Shown: piece after piece, positions 12,351 through 23,009 of the stretch
Numbering within the stretch: position 1 is the first letter of the stretch
Layout of the letters: each line of letters starts with the position of its first letter
Assembly (NCBI RefSeq): GCF_036785885.1
Contig: NC_092315.1
Span: 19,818,026 to 19,882,025, forward strand
DNA length: 64,000 nt
Origin: Coffea arabica
Lineage: Eukaryota; Streptophyta; Magnoliopsida; Gentianales; Rubiaceae
Reading direction: 5' to 3'
Program-made: the position numbers and the translations under genes
Notes under the pieces: model-generated
What the model was told of the DNA's origin: nothing
Seen by the model: only the letters and a program-made list of their open reading frames with translations
The model's database searches: none

Positions 12351-13161
12351 CTAAGGTTTAAACATCTTAACCATGGGTTTGATCTCATCTCTTAGACCAC
12401 TAATGAAGCTGGAGATGAAATAGGACTCATGTAGTCTGGGATTTCTGATCAGCATTAGTGTTTTTAATTCTTCAAATTTTTCCTCATATTCCTCCACTGT
12501 TCCTTTTTGCTGCAATTTGTTGAACTCCTCTATTATGTCAAGGGAGCCTTTTCCAGAAAATCTCTCACACAATAGTTCGCTAAACTCTTTCCATGACAAC
12601 TCAGGTCTAGCAAGTTTCACTCCCTAGAACCAATTATCAGATTTTCCTTCCAAGAACATCTCAACTAAGTCTATCTTCTGCTTCGCAAGTATATGGCAAT
12701 TCAGGAAGTACTTCTGGCACTTTCTCAACCACTCCCTAAGGTTACCTGAAGAGAACACAGGTAACTCCAGCCTTGGCAAATTAGGCAAATGCATTCTTCC
12801 TCTGGACTCCTGCTAGTGGTTTGGCAGTTCATTTGGGGATAGCAGCTTCAAATGTGCTGGAGGAGTTGGCAGGAGTGGTTCTGGTGCCCCACCGTCACCG
12901 TTCAGAAGTCCTTTCTCCTTCATCATTACCTTCAGCAGCGGCGTTGAGCTTTTGCTCCATCTTGTTGAATTTCTGGTCCAAAGTCCCTACCACTGCCTCC
13001 AACCTTGAGCTATTATGTTTGAATTCATCATGAAGTTTCCGTTGTAACTCGTCATGGCCGGAGGCCTAAAATGCAGCCATGGTTTCTGCTAGTTCCTGCA
13101 ACCTACTCTCTTGCCTCTTAAGTTGATCCTCCAACGATCTATACCTAGTGTTTTCAGCCAT
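12351..13161 (-). pseudogene. Ty3/gypsy gag, N-terminal part
   Basis: The ATG at 13,161 (minus) opens a charged N-terminus rich in Glu, Gln, Arg and Leu, with heptad-like spacing that suggests a coiled coil. A TAG interrupts it after about 32 codons and a TGA follows near the end of this stretch. From 12,620 down the retrotransposon gag domain is clear: WKEFSELLCERFSG, the FNKLQQKGTVEEYEEKFEEL region and SSFISGLRDEIKP. Gag would form the particle that packages the RNA. The stops make it non-functional. Confidence 0.82.
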
Positions 13162-13190
13162 GGAAGTGTCACAGCAGTCAAGGATCGGCT

Positions 13191-13202
13191 GCTCTGATAC
13201 CA
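13191..13202 (-). other. Primer-binding site of gypsy element 1
   Basis: On the minus strand TGGTATCAGAGC matches the initiator-Met tRNA 3' end exactly. It lies two bases inside the LTR end (13,205) and about 30 bp before the gag ATG. Confidence 0.9.
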
Positions 13203-13204
13203 AA

Positions 13205-13540
13205 TGTTGGGCCCTAGGGATTTTCTGCTGGAATATTCACCGGAAATCAAAGAAAAAGAGAGAAACTAACCTGGAAGAATAGAGAGAAAGAAGGAGAGAA
13301 GAAGAGAGAGAAAATAACATAAGAGAGGAAAGAGAGAAGATTGTCCAAATTGGTAGTTTTACTCGACAACTTTCGGTTACACAGCCAGGGGTATATATGC
13401 AAATATTTCTAACTAACTACATTTAATGGCTAACGGTCCGCTTAAGTCCAATGACGAAGTTTTGCAACCATTAGTGCATTTGGCCAAAATGCACTTTCAT
13501 GTGAATGAAACGACATTCTTCAAAATAATAGTTCCTGACA
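13205..13540 (-). repeat. Probable 5' LTR of gypsy element 1
   Basis: The LTR end next to the primer-binding site is clear (minus strand ...GGGCCCAACA). The outer end is a guess: TGTCAGGAAC at 13,540 gives a TG...CA unit of 336 bp, a plausible size for a short-LTR gypsy lineage. A TATA-like GCATATATAC (13,391-13,400, minus) is followed by a CT-rich leader, as expected for an LTR promoter. The 3' LTR is outside the window, so the outer boundary cannot be confirmed. Confidence 0.5.
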
Positions 13541-13845
13541 ATTCTCCACATTTGCGTCACTTCCCTCCCTCTCCCTCTTCAGAACCCCTTCTCCTAGATA
13601 CTTCCTCTATTCTCTCCTACCTTTTTCCTCACCTTCTTAACCCAATTTTCTCTACAACCTTTTCCCATTTCCCCAAATCCTACCTTCTCGTTACTTTACC
13701 TTACTCCCCAATTACCCTATCTCTTACCCAACTTTGTAGCCCGCTTGTCTCTTATCCTACTATTGTTTCCATCTATTTATAGTTGTAAATGGTCTATTTA
13801 CTTGTCTCGTTCATCAATAAATGAATTGCGTATCTAATTTAATTG
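13541..13845. other. Unassigned sequence beside the gypsy LTR
   Basis: CT-rich sequence without recognisable coding content or repeats. A 118-codon open frame starting at 13,426 covers part of it and looks like a chance frame. Confidence 0.4.
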
Positions 13846-14046
13846 GAAGTGCAGGCCTAGTTGCAGGTTAGGGGCTCAAATCTCTGCACTTGTAGAAAAA
13901 TTCAAAAGGTGTGCAGTAGTGCATTGTTTTGATCTAGAGGTGGGATCTTGTTCCTCTAACCACCCCATTAGCTACTTTTGGACTTTTACCTATTATAGGT
14001 TAGAGTAGAAGTAGAAGTAAGAGTTGCTAATTGACAAAAAAAGAGA
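13846..14046 (+). repeat. Possible tRNA-derived SINE
   Basis: A ~200-bp stretch has tRNA-promoter-like boxes near its start: TAGTTGCAGG, and GGGCTCAAATC resembling a B box. It ends in GTTGCTAATTGAC followed by an A-rich tail (ACAAAAAAAG). This is the size and layout of a plant SINE, but both boxes deviate from consensus and I could not define a target duplication. Confidence 0.35.
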
Positions 14047-16056
14047 ATATAATTTAATTGAATTCAAACGGGTGACCCAATTAAATCCATTAATTTTAGT
14101 GGGTATTAAATTGACAGATTTGGATAACTTATTTTGACCTAATTAAATTAGACGTAAATCCAATCTCAATTATTAGTGGTAAATCTAATTCACTCCAATA
14201 ATTACATTCTAATATTTACAAAATTTTATCATTTTTCCTCTTCTTTAATTTTTATTCTTTATTTTTAAATTTTATCCTACTTCCTTCCTTCCTTTCGTAA
14301 AAGTCTAATAAATTTCATGAGTGTTAGTTGATTTTTTGTAGTAATACCTAAATTATTTTGAGATTCTTGTAGAGTGGCAAAATTTGAAACTCACTATGAT
14401 CACCATTTGAGGTTCCTCTCTGCAAATTTTTATTTTTTTTCTCTTTCTTGGGGTAAAAATTGATTTACTAACTTGATATGCTGCTATTTCTTTATTACAA
14501 TAATATATTATTTTGTTTCTAAACAAAATGTGGAAGAAAAAAAATAAAATTTAGTAGTGGGCCATGAATAGATAATTGGATAACCCAAACGCATCTAAAA
14601 CTATATTCATTGATGACTCATCTATTTTGAACCATTAACTAAGTAGGTATATATATAGGTTAATCCAATAATAACTTGTCCAATATAAAAAAATATATAT
14701 ATAACTTGTCCAAACTCACATGAATCATCCAATTTGGTAGCTCTTCCCCAAGCTCAATCCCTCCTAACCCTATAGTCCTATAGTTCCACTCCTTTCACTA
14801 TTTAGAATTTGTTACCTCACTTTTTAAATGTTTTTGGGCACATAAAATGGTAGAATTATCTTTCCACTCCTTTCACGACCTAGGGATTTGTTGCCTCATT
14901 TTTAATTAGTTTTTGTCAAATAAAAAGGTAGAATTGCAATCATCGAGAAAAAGTAAGAAGTCCAACATACAAAAATATGAAACTTAGAAAAAGCAAACCT
15001 ATTAAAGTGCCCTAAGCTCATTGAATACAAAAAAATAATAATAAAGTTTAAGTCCACAAGAAATTTGATTTAGTGATTATAAGGTAAATCATTAAAAAAT
15101 AGGAATAATCAAATATATCATTAGAAGACTTTGACAAATGATTATTCTACCTAGAAGGAAAGTGATAAAGATATAATTGGGTGAACGATTAAAAATAGGA
15201 CTAATCACATTATCCTTGAGAATCTTGCTAGACAAATCAATCTTCTTTGATGAAGGAGTAAAAAAGGATAAAGTGATAGAAGTACTAGCATTCTCATCCA
15301 TGCAGGTTATATCTTCAAGAAAATAATAAAAATTTATATGATAAGCAAAAGATAAAAAGTTCAAGAGAGTGTCAATGTAATACTAATTTATATTGAAATG
15401 TATTATTATAAACAAAGCATAGAAAAAATTGGATAAAGTATGTTACTTTGCATATGCTATATGCTTTGTTTTGTTATTTCTATAAAGAAAAATTACAAGC
15501 TACTTGTTAAGAACAAAAAAGAAAATAAAAAAATGCAAAAAAATTACCATGAGTGGATAAGATGAATCTTATTGTTTTATTATTATGGATAATTTCAAGT
15601 GTGTGTGTACATGGTAAATATTTGGTGTCAACCTGCGGTTTGACCCAACTCGACCCACTTTTAGTCGTATCATTAATAGGTTAACCCAATAATGGCCCAC
15701 TTGAATTCAGGTCGTGTTAATACTTGTTAAGTCTGGGTCGTATTCAAGTTGTAATATCATGTCTTGCCAAAAATTGCCACTCCTGCCACCACCTTCCTAC
15801 TTTTTACTATTCATTCCCAACTATCTTTACGTATCCCTGTAGCCCCCCAATACAAATCACCCTTACTCCAAATGCCACGATACCCCCTCTTTCCTTACTC
15901 TCCCTTCCATGTCATCGTTCATGACTCATTTTGCCACTTGCCTATTTTCAAATTATCCTTTCCAAACTAATTTTCATAATATCAATATGTCTTTAGTTTA
16001 AATTAAAAACTTTAAGTAGTTACAAAATTTCCTTTTCAATTTCTTTAGTCATTTCA
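14047..16056. other. AT-rich intergenic region, no gene recognised
   Basis: Very AT-rich with many short frames but no credible coding region. GGGTGACCCAATTAAATCC near 14,070 and TTTGACCCAACTCGACCC near 15,640 are reminiscent of subterminal motifs of degraded plant DNA transposons, with the intervening 1.6 kb as a possible element. Matching ends were not clear enough to call. Confidence 0.4.
14786..14941. repeat. Two-copy 78-bp tandem repeat
   Basis: Two units starting CCACTCCTTTCAC (14,786 and 14,864) and ending GGTAGAATT lie in tandem with a 78-bp spacing. They are clearly diverged from each other. No function suggested. Confidence 0.7.
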
Positions 16057-18642
16057 TGTTTCTTTTGTATGCTTGAACAAAATTTAATAATTTTAATAGT
16101 ATGATTAAGGTCTGGTTATATATTTAGATCTAGGTTTGGCCCTAGATTTAGACCTATTTTTTATTTTTTGTGCATGATGACTCTAATAATTGAAGCATCC
16201 GATAAGCACATTTCATTTTTTATTGCGGGTATGATTTGTAAATTTTAGTTAGGATTTCCATACAAAAAGGTTGAAGTTTTTGTTCTTTTCTTTTTGTATT
16301 TGTTAGTGAATTTTGCTAATTTGCTGAATCATTCAATTTTTATGCTTTAGAATACTAGTTTTTCAGCCTTGACGCCATGTGTCGGTAGCTAAGACTCGTT
16401 ATTTTGCTGTTATGTTTGTGTGTGTTTTTTTTCTTTGTTAGATATAGTACTCATGTGTGTGAGTATGAGTTTTTCCTAATTGCACAGATAAACATGACCT
16501 TGAAATCAGGTTATCTAACATTCTTAAGGTAGCATTAATCAGTAAGTAATGCCTAAAATTAGGTAGAACTAAAAGGTATGGTTTTCTAACATTCTTAATG
16601 TAGCATTAATCAGTAAGTAATGCCTAAAAGGTAGAACTAAAAGGCATAGCCTTGCTTATATTCACGTTACTTCTCTAAGATAAGCAATTTGACAATTTTC
16701 ATTTTTTTTTGACAATTTCTGTTTGCTAGTACTTCGCATTTAACAGTTGATAGAAGAAAGACAATTATAAAATGGGTTTATCATTTTCTTTTGTTTGCTA
16801 GACTTGAATCAGCATTCAAACATATTTAAAAATATTTTCAAACCAACATAAAGTTGAATTAATCTTTTTTGTATATTCAATGGCTTTTTATTTTACATTA
16901 ATAGGTCTGGGTAAAAATATTATGTTTCTTTTGTATGCTTGAACAAAATTTAACAATTTTAATAGTATGAGTAAGGTCTGGTTATATATTTAGATCTAGG
17001 TTTGGCCCTAGATTTAGACCTATTTTTTATTTTTTGTGCATGATGACTCTAATAATTGAAGCATCCGATAAGCACATTTCATTTTTTATTGCGGGTATGA
17101 TTTGTAAATTTTAGTTAGGATTTCCATACAAAAAGGTTGAAGTTTTTGTTCTTTTCTTTTTGTATTTGTTAGTGAATTTTGCTAATTTGCTGAATCATTC
17201 AATTTTTATGCTTTAGACTACTAGTTTTTCAGCCTTGACGCCATGTGTCGGTAGCTGAGACTCGTTATTTTGCTGTTATGTTTGTGTGTGTTTTTTTTCT
17301 TTGTTAGATATAGTACTCATGGGTGTGAGTATGTGTTTTTCCTAATTGCACAGATAAACATGACCTTGAAATCAGGTTATCTAACATTCTTAAGGTAGCA
17401 TTAATCAGTAAGTAATGCCTAAAATTAGGTAGAACTAAAAGGTATGGTTATCTAACATTCTTAATGTAGCATTAATCAGTAAGTAATGCCTAAAAGGTAG
17501 AACTAAAAGGCATAGCCTTGCTTATATTCACGTTACTTCTCTAAGATAAGCAATTTAACAATTTCCATTTTTTTTTTGACAATTTCTGTTTGCTAGTACT
17601 TCGCATTTAACAGTTGATAGAAGAAAGACAATTATAAAATGGGTTTATCATTTTCTTTTGTTTGCTAGACTTGAATCAGCATTCAAACATATTTAAAAAT
17701 ATTTTCAAACCAACATAAAGTTGAATTAATCTTTTTTGTATATTCAATGGCTTTTTATTTTACATTAATAGGTCTGGGTAAAAATATTATGTTTCTTTTG
17801 TATGCTTGAACAAAATTTAACAATTTTAATAGTATGAGTAAGGTCTGGTTATATATTTAGATCTAGGTTTGGCCCTAGATTTAGACCTATTTTTTATTTT
17901 TTGTGCATGATGACTCTAATAATTGAAGCATCCGATAAGCACATTTCATTTTTTATTGCGGGTATGATTTGTAAATTTTAGTTAGGATTTCCATACAAAA
18001 AGGTTGAAGTTTTTGTTCTTTTCTTTTTGTATTTGTTAGTGAATTTTGCTAATTTGCTGAATCATTCAATTTTTATGCTTTAGAATACTAGTTTTTCAAC
18101 CTTGATGCCATGTGTCGGTAGCTGAGACTCGTTATTTTGCTGTTATGTTTGTGTGTGTTTTTTTCTTTGTTAGATATAGTAGTCATGTGTGTGAGTATGT
18201 GTTTTTCCTAATTGCACAGATAAACATGACCTTGAAATCAGGTTATCTAACATTCTTAAGGTAGCATTAATCAGTAAGTAATGCCTAAAATTAGGTAGAA
18301 CTGAAAGGTATGGTTATCTAACATTCTTAATGTAGCATTAATCAGTAAGTAATGCCTAAAAGGTAGAACTAAAAGGCATAGTCTTGCTTATAGTCACGTT
18401 ACTTCTCTAAGATAAGCAATTTGACAATTTCCTTTTTTTTTTGACAATTTCTGTTTGCTAGTACTTCGCATTTAACAGTTGATAGAAGAAAGACAATTAT
18501 AAAATGGGTTTATCATTTTATTTTGTTTGCTAGACTTGAATGAGCATTCAAACATATTTAAAAATATTTTCAAACCAACATAAAGTTGAATTAATCTTTT
18601 TTGTATATTCAATGGCTTTTTATTTTACATTAATAGGTCTGG
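16057..18642. repeat. Three-copy tandem array with an 867-bp unit
   Basis: Units begin TGTTTCTTTTGTATGCTTG at 16,057, 16,923 and 17,790 (spacing 866 and 867) and run to AATAGGTCTGG at 18,642. They differ by only scattered substitutions. Each unit contains an inner direct repeat of about 71 bp (CTAACATTCTTAA at 16,515 and 16,586). There is no open frame. The array ends about 155 bp before the first exon of a small gene candidate, so each unit may be a copy of its promoter or 5' region. The left edge of the 21.6-kb tandem duplication (17,549) lies inside the second unit. Confidence 0.9.
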
Positions 18643-19855
18643 ATGCATGACACATAATTTTTATTCAACTCTAGCCCCATCATGACTTCGGTTTATATAT
18701 ATTACCATTTCTCCTAATCAAGATTTCATATTGGAACCTATTCTTTTTTGTTGCAATGCAAATGATTGTTTGATCAGTAGATTAAAAGTGTTCATGTATG
18801 GAGGGAGCAACAATAGTTTCTTTGGACAGGACATCATCTATTGAAAATAAGCCTCGAGCTCTCAATATTGACCAACATCAACTTGCAAGAGTAAATATAC
18901 ATATTTGTTATTTTTCTTTCTTTCTTCCCTTTTTTTGGTGGTCTATCTCTTTGTTTTTTTTTTGGGAGATTTTGATGATTTTGGTTATGATAATTTGTAT
19001 AGGAGGTAGCACTTTATGTGGTGAGTATGAGGAGTATGGAAGAATCTCTTTGAATTTTCACTAAGATAATGACTTAGATATATAACAATATCTAACAATT
19101 TCTTGAGCTTAAAATTTTTCTTTTCTATTTTCTAGGTTCTTTGGATTTATAATTCTTACTTATTTGATGATTCTTTCTGTTACTTGGTTGATGAATTTTT
19201 TTTTTTTTTTGGCAATCTGTATCATAAGCTGCCTGGTTGTTTTTTGAGTTAGAATGGTTAGAGGGTACTTCCGTTTTGCCAAAAAATAAAAAGATATAAA
19301 GGGATCTCCATGTAAACATTGTTTTTGGCAAAAGGATAAACTTTCTTCATAAAAAAATATGCAATTTAAGAAGATTATAGTTTTTGAACATTTACAGTAG
19401 GCCCAACTTTTTTCTTCTGAGCATGAAAACATGATTTAATAAATACATATTTTCTAACCTTAAACACGAGTTTGTTACCCCATTTGTAGAATAGCTCCAC
19501 TAGTTATTTCTTAGCATTTTATTCTAACCTATCCTTGAACACAAGTCGATTTGGAATTCACCATTTAAAGATTCCAACTATCTTGATTTTGAATACCACT
19601 TTTATTAAAAAAAAAAGTGGAAAATTTTTTTTGCTCTTTTATTCACCATTTTGCTCTTTTATATTTGTTAAGTGGAGAAAATGTAGAAAATTTTTTTGGT
19701 AGCTGGCAATAAGAGAAAGAATTATACATATGTGGGTGTGTGTGTATGTCTCTATATATATGGTTTAATAAAGATTAGACAATATACCTTAGCAGCTCTC
19801 ATGAGATGATCTACTCTGTGGCTAATTAAAGACATCACAAAAAATATATAAATAT
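18643..19855. other. Region around the small gene candidate
   Basis: Apart from the exon candidates, this AT-rich stretch has long T tracts (19,198-19,212) and short chance frames on both strands. No other gene, RNA or element end is visible. Confidence 0.4.
18798..19053 (+). CDS. Small spliced gene candidate, first exons (unknown function), copy 1
   Basis: The ATG at 18,798 opens 31 codons (MEGATIVSLDRTSSIENKPR... QLAR) ending at 18,890 with a donor GTAAATAT. After a T-rich 112-bp intron an acceptor (TTTGTATAG) gives GAGGTAGCACTTTATGTG from 19,003, in the same phase. This reads QLAR-EVALYV. It then either continues to a TGA at 19,051-19,053 (about 48 residues) or splices again at GTGAGT (19,021), a near-perfect donor, to exons I cannot locate. 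The composition and splice signals look like a real plant gene start. I do not recognise the family with certainty and assign no function. It lies just downstream of the 867-bp array. It could be a gene fragment. Confidence 0.4.
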
Positions 19856-20305
19856 GGGTAAAATACCAAAAAACTTCTTGTGGTTTGCTAAATATTTAAT
19901 TTAAATCCCTTTAGTTTGAAAATCTACACTGTAATTCCCTGTGATTTCAACTAAATTGAAAATTGGATAGAAATAATTCAATCTAACGGTTATACGTGAA
20001 AAATCAATATTGTTTCTATATAAATGAACTCGCTATGATTTGACGAATATTCAATTTAACTCATCTAGTTTGAAAAACTACACTATACCTCTCTACGATT
20101 TCAACTAAATTGAAAATTGAATGGAAAGCATTTCACGTATAGTAGGAGTAATATAGACATTTCACATATAACCATTAGATTGGATGTTTTCTATTCAATT
20201 TTTAATTTAGTCAAAATCACAGGGAGTTATAGTGTAGGTTTATAAACTAGAGAAAGTTAAATTGAACATATATCAAATCATAGGGAGTTTTTTGGTATTT
20301 TACCC
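19856..20305. mobile_element. Mutator-type MITE, 450 bp, copy 1
   Basis: Terminal inverted repeats start GGGTAAAATACCAAAAAACT and extend imperfectly for over 100 bp (for example GTGATTTCAACTAAATTG facing its complement). The element is flanked by a perfect 10-bp direct repeat ATATAAATAT (19,846-19,855 and 20,306-20,315). Long inverted repeats with a 9-10-bp target duplication indicate the Mutator superfamily. There is no coding capacity, so it would need a transposase in trans. The edge of the nested duplication (20,254) lies within its right inverted repeat. Confidence 0.85.
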
Positions 20306-20315
20306 ATATAAATAT

Positions 20316-21184
20316 TGAAAAAGCAATCACAACAAACAATGGAAGGGAGGACAATTTTCAGAGAAGATAATTAATTAGTCTCCAAAATATAAGGGCTTTT
20401 AGGTCGATATATCTTGTTGCGACATCTGCAGAAGAGTAGAGCATAAACCCCTTAAGTTTTTGCTCCATGACTGAGCAACTAATTAAAAGTTCCAAGCCAT
20501 AAGCTACCACTTGCAAACCCTTACAGCAAAACATCATCTGAAAAATTGGTCATCTTGTTAAATTTAACCACGAAAGAAAAATTGGTCATCTGAAACGTCA
20601 TCTTGTTAATACTTTCCATGGAAACTTAATAAGCATTCTGCATATTTCATGACTTTTTAACCATCATTCTGAGATTAATCTACAATACATGATATACATC
20701 CAATCATTTAGTGCACGTACACAAAGAAAGCAATCAATTACCTGTACTTGAACCGTTTGGGTTTTACTAAATTTAACGTTCATTAGCTTACAAAGGAGAT
20801 TGATCAAATCCAATCCTAATTAATTAAATTGGTCAATTTTCTTGTTGTAATCAAGCACATCACATATTGGTGTAGAAAACTCATGGGTCAGGATCCAACA
20901 CATATTTATTTAACAGTTCAATATATTTTTGTAAATGCAGGCCATATATAACTCATAACTTACAACATGCCACATGCCAAAATGCATTCAATTAATAATT
21001 ATGATTCCCAGTAATAATGAACTAAAGCATAGTGGCTTGCCAATAACTATTAAAGAGAAAAAAAAAAGAATCTCAAAAGTATAAATTCACAAAAACAGAA
21101 GAAGTATAAAACGCTCAGGTCAAGTATGAAAGAAGAGAATATAGTGTCTACTGGAACTTGAAACCTGAGCTCAATAGATTTCAT
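20316..21184. other. Unique-looking sequence, no gene recognised
   Basis: AT-rich sequence with no open frame or repeat structure of note. Positions 20,254-21,029 are repeated at 24,899-25,674. Confidence 0.4.
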
Positions 21185-21193
21185 GCTAAAATT

Positions 21194-23009
21194 AGGGATG
21201 GCAATTGGGGCGGGCACCGGCCTCACGGGGGGGTTAATGGGGTGGGGTTGGGGCTAGGTGGGGAGGGGGGGGAAGGAATTTTTCCCCCATTTCTATTATA
21301 TCTATATATAATATTTAATTTAATTAGTTACAAACTTATAATAATGATTTTATTAGTTATATGTATTATATAATGGATATTATTATATGTAATAAAATTG
21401 ATATTATCAATTATACTAATAATTATATATGTCTATTAATAAAATTATTAATTAGTTATACTAAATTTACTAATACATTTATACAAAATTCCTAATTACA
21501 CGTAACACAATAACATTTTTTCTTTAAAAAAATACAATAATGACTTAGTAATTGTATTTGTGTCAAAAGGGAAAAGTTGACAACTTTAGTTGTATTTGTT
21601 TCATCATGTTGGATTGTATTCAAATAACTTTTGTTTGATTGTTTTTAGGGTTAATATCAGAAACCTCCCTTGAGGTTTCTTCTAATCACACCTAGCACCC
21701 CTCATGTTTTCGAAATCACACTTAGCACCCCTGTAATGACAACTTTGGTATCATTGTCAACCCCTCATTATTTTTGTTCCACATTTACCCTCCTTGTGAA
21801 CTCTATTTATGTAGAGTTAATTTCGGAAACCTCCCTTGAGGTTTTCCTTAAATTATGTAAAACTATTCTGTAATTATGTAATATTTTTTGTACAAAGTGT
21901 AACTCTAATTGAACTATTTGTAAAACTTATCAACACAAATACAATTATTACATATTGGACCCATCTGTACACTAACAACTTATCACACTTCTATTGTAAC
22001 GATGTACAAAAAGTTTATATAAAATTACAAAATGTTCAAAAAATGTTACATGATTTAGGGATGGTTGATCTAACAACTGCTTCTATCTCACTCCCTAATA
22101 TTAAATAGCCATGGAGTTTCCAGTGATGTTGACTTTTGGCAATGGACATAGTGTTATTGCCAAAATTGCAATTCCTAAGTGAATAATAACATAATCTAAA
22201 AGTAGTTTAAAGATGATGGGAATTCATGAGTATATAGCATTAGCAAGCCATTTCTACTTGACAATAGGGTATCGCAATATTAATAACTTACAAACTCCAT
22301 TCGACTAGGATGCACAAAAAGCTATTTATACTACCTCATTTTCACAAAAATGGAAGAGCAAGTTTATTTACAACTACAACCACATATTGAAACTATTGCT
22401 GCCATTATGAGAATCCATAGTCACATTTTTTTTAATCTCCGTTCAGATCAATGTAACATTTTTTAAACAATGTGTAACTCTATGTGAATTATTTATAAAA
22501 CTTAATAACAGAAACGCAATCTATTATAAATATGTACAAGAAGTTTACATAAAATTACAAAATGTTCAAAACATGTTACACTGTTCAAGGACGATTTTAT
22601 AGTGTTACCAAAGTTGGAGGGATGTGAGTTACATAAATAGAGTTCACAAGGAGGGTAAAAGTGGAACAAAAATAATAAAGGGTTGACAATGATACCAAAG
22701 TTATCATTCCAGGGGTGCTAAGTGTGATTTCGAAACATGAGGGGTGCTAGGTGTAATTAGAAGAAACCTCAAGGGAGGTTTCTGATATTAACCCTTGTTT
22801 TTATGAGTTTCAATTATGAAATTATAATGGATAATAACTTGATGTTGTGTTGATATTTTAGTACTTGATTATTTGCTAAAATTTGACTATAATAAAATTA
22901 TCTAAGAAATTTTCATTAGCCTCGTAGGCGCCCCGCTGGGGAAGCGGGGCGGGGCAGGGGAGTTAGTAGGCAGTGAGACAGGGGTCTGCCCCGCCCCGTT
23001 GCCATCATA
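21194..23009. mobile_element. GC-ended, probably hAT-type non-autonomous element, copy 1
   Basis: The left end AGGGATGGCAATTGGGGCGGG faces a right end ...CCGCCCCGTTGCCATC, giving inverted termini with GC-rich subterminal blocks in an otherwise AT-rich setting. Candidate target duplications GCTAAAATT (21,185-21,193) and GCCGAAATT (23,010-23,018) match at 7 of 9 positions. Without the Mutator-type element nested in it, it would be about 660 bp. This end style is common in plants and usually placed in hAT. The class call is from terminal sequence only. Confidence 0.6.
21648..22794. mobile_element. Mutator-type element (1,147 bp) nested in the GC-ended element, copy 1
   Basis: Long inverted repeats (about 165 bp, starting GGGTTAATATCAGAAACCTC) bound a 1,147-bp unit flanked by a perfect 9-bp duplication TTGTTTTTA (21,639-21,647 and 22,795-22,803). 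The 9-bp target duplication and long inverted repeats identify the Mutator superfamily. Just inside the left repeat, near 21,816, a second start-like motif (AGTTAATTTCGGAAACCTCC) suggests an older partial end. The interior has only a 90-codon frame with no recognisable domain, so it is non-autonomous. Confidence 0.9.

Larger units (their letters stand above)
1684..13540 (-). mobile_element. Ty3/gypsy LTR retrotransposon 1, degenerate and twice interrupted
   Basis: Read on the minus strand the order is: short LTR (about 13,540-13,205), primer-binding site, gag, zinc knuckle plus protease, reverse transcriptase, RNase H, integrase. RT before integrase is the gypsy order. The element is dead. 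Gag, protease and RT carry stops, the RT catalytic motif is lost, the integrase is split by a 7.5-kb LTR pair (1,986-9,528), and the integrase 3' part is cut off by a hAT-like element at about 1,685. No 3' LTR lies in the window. These breaks make it the oldest clear element in this part of the window. Confidence 0.85.

Noticed and set aside
13426..13782. 118-codon plus-strand frame
   Set aside because: CT-rich sequence partly inside a retrotransposon LTR. No homology seen.
16057..18642. CRISPR-like or satellite array
   Set aside because: Only three long units without spacers in a plant genome. It is a local tandem duplication.
18798..19064. Single-exon reading of the 88-codon frame at 18,798
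   Set aside because: The part after codon 31 translates a T-rich intron with clear donor and acceptor. The spliced reading is more plausible.
21196..21290. G-rich tract as a G-quadruplex regulator or CpG island
   Set aside because: It is explained as the GC-rich subterminal part of a transposable element with a matching opposite end.
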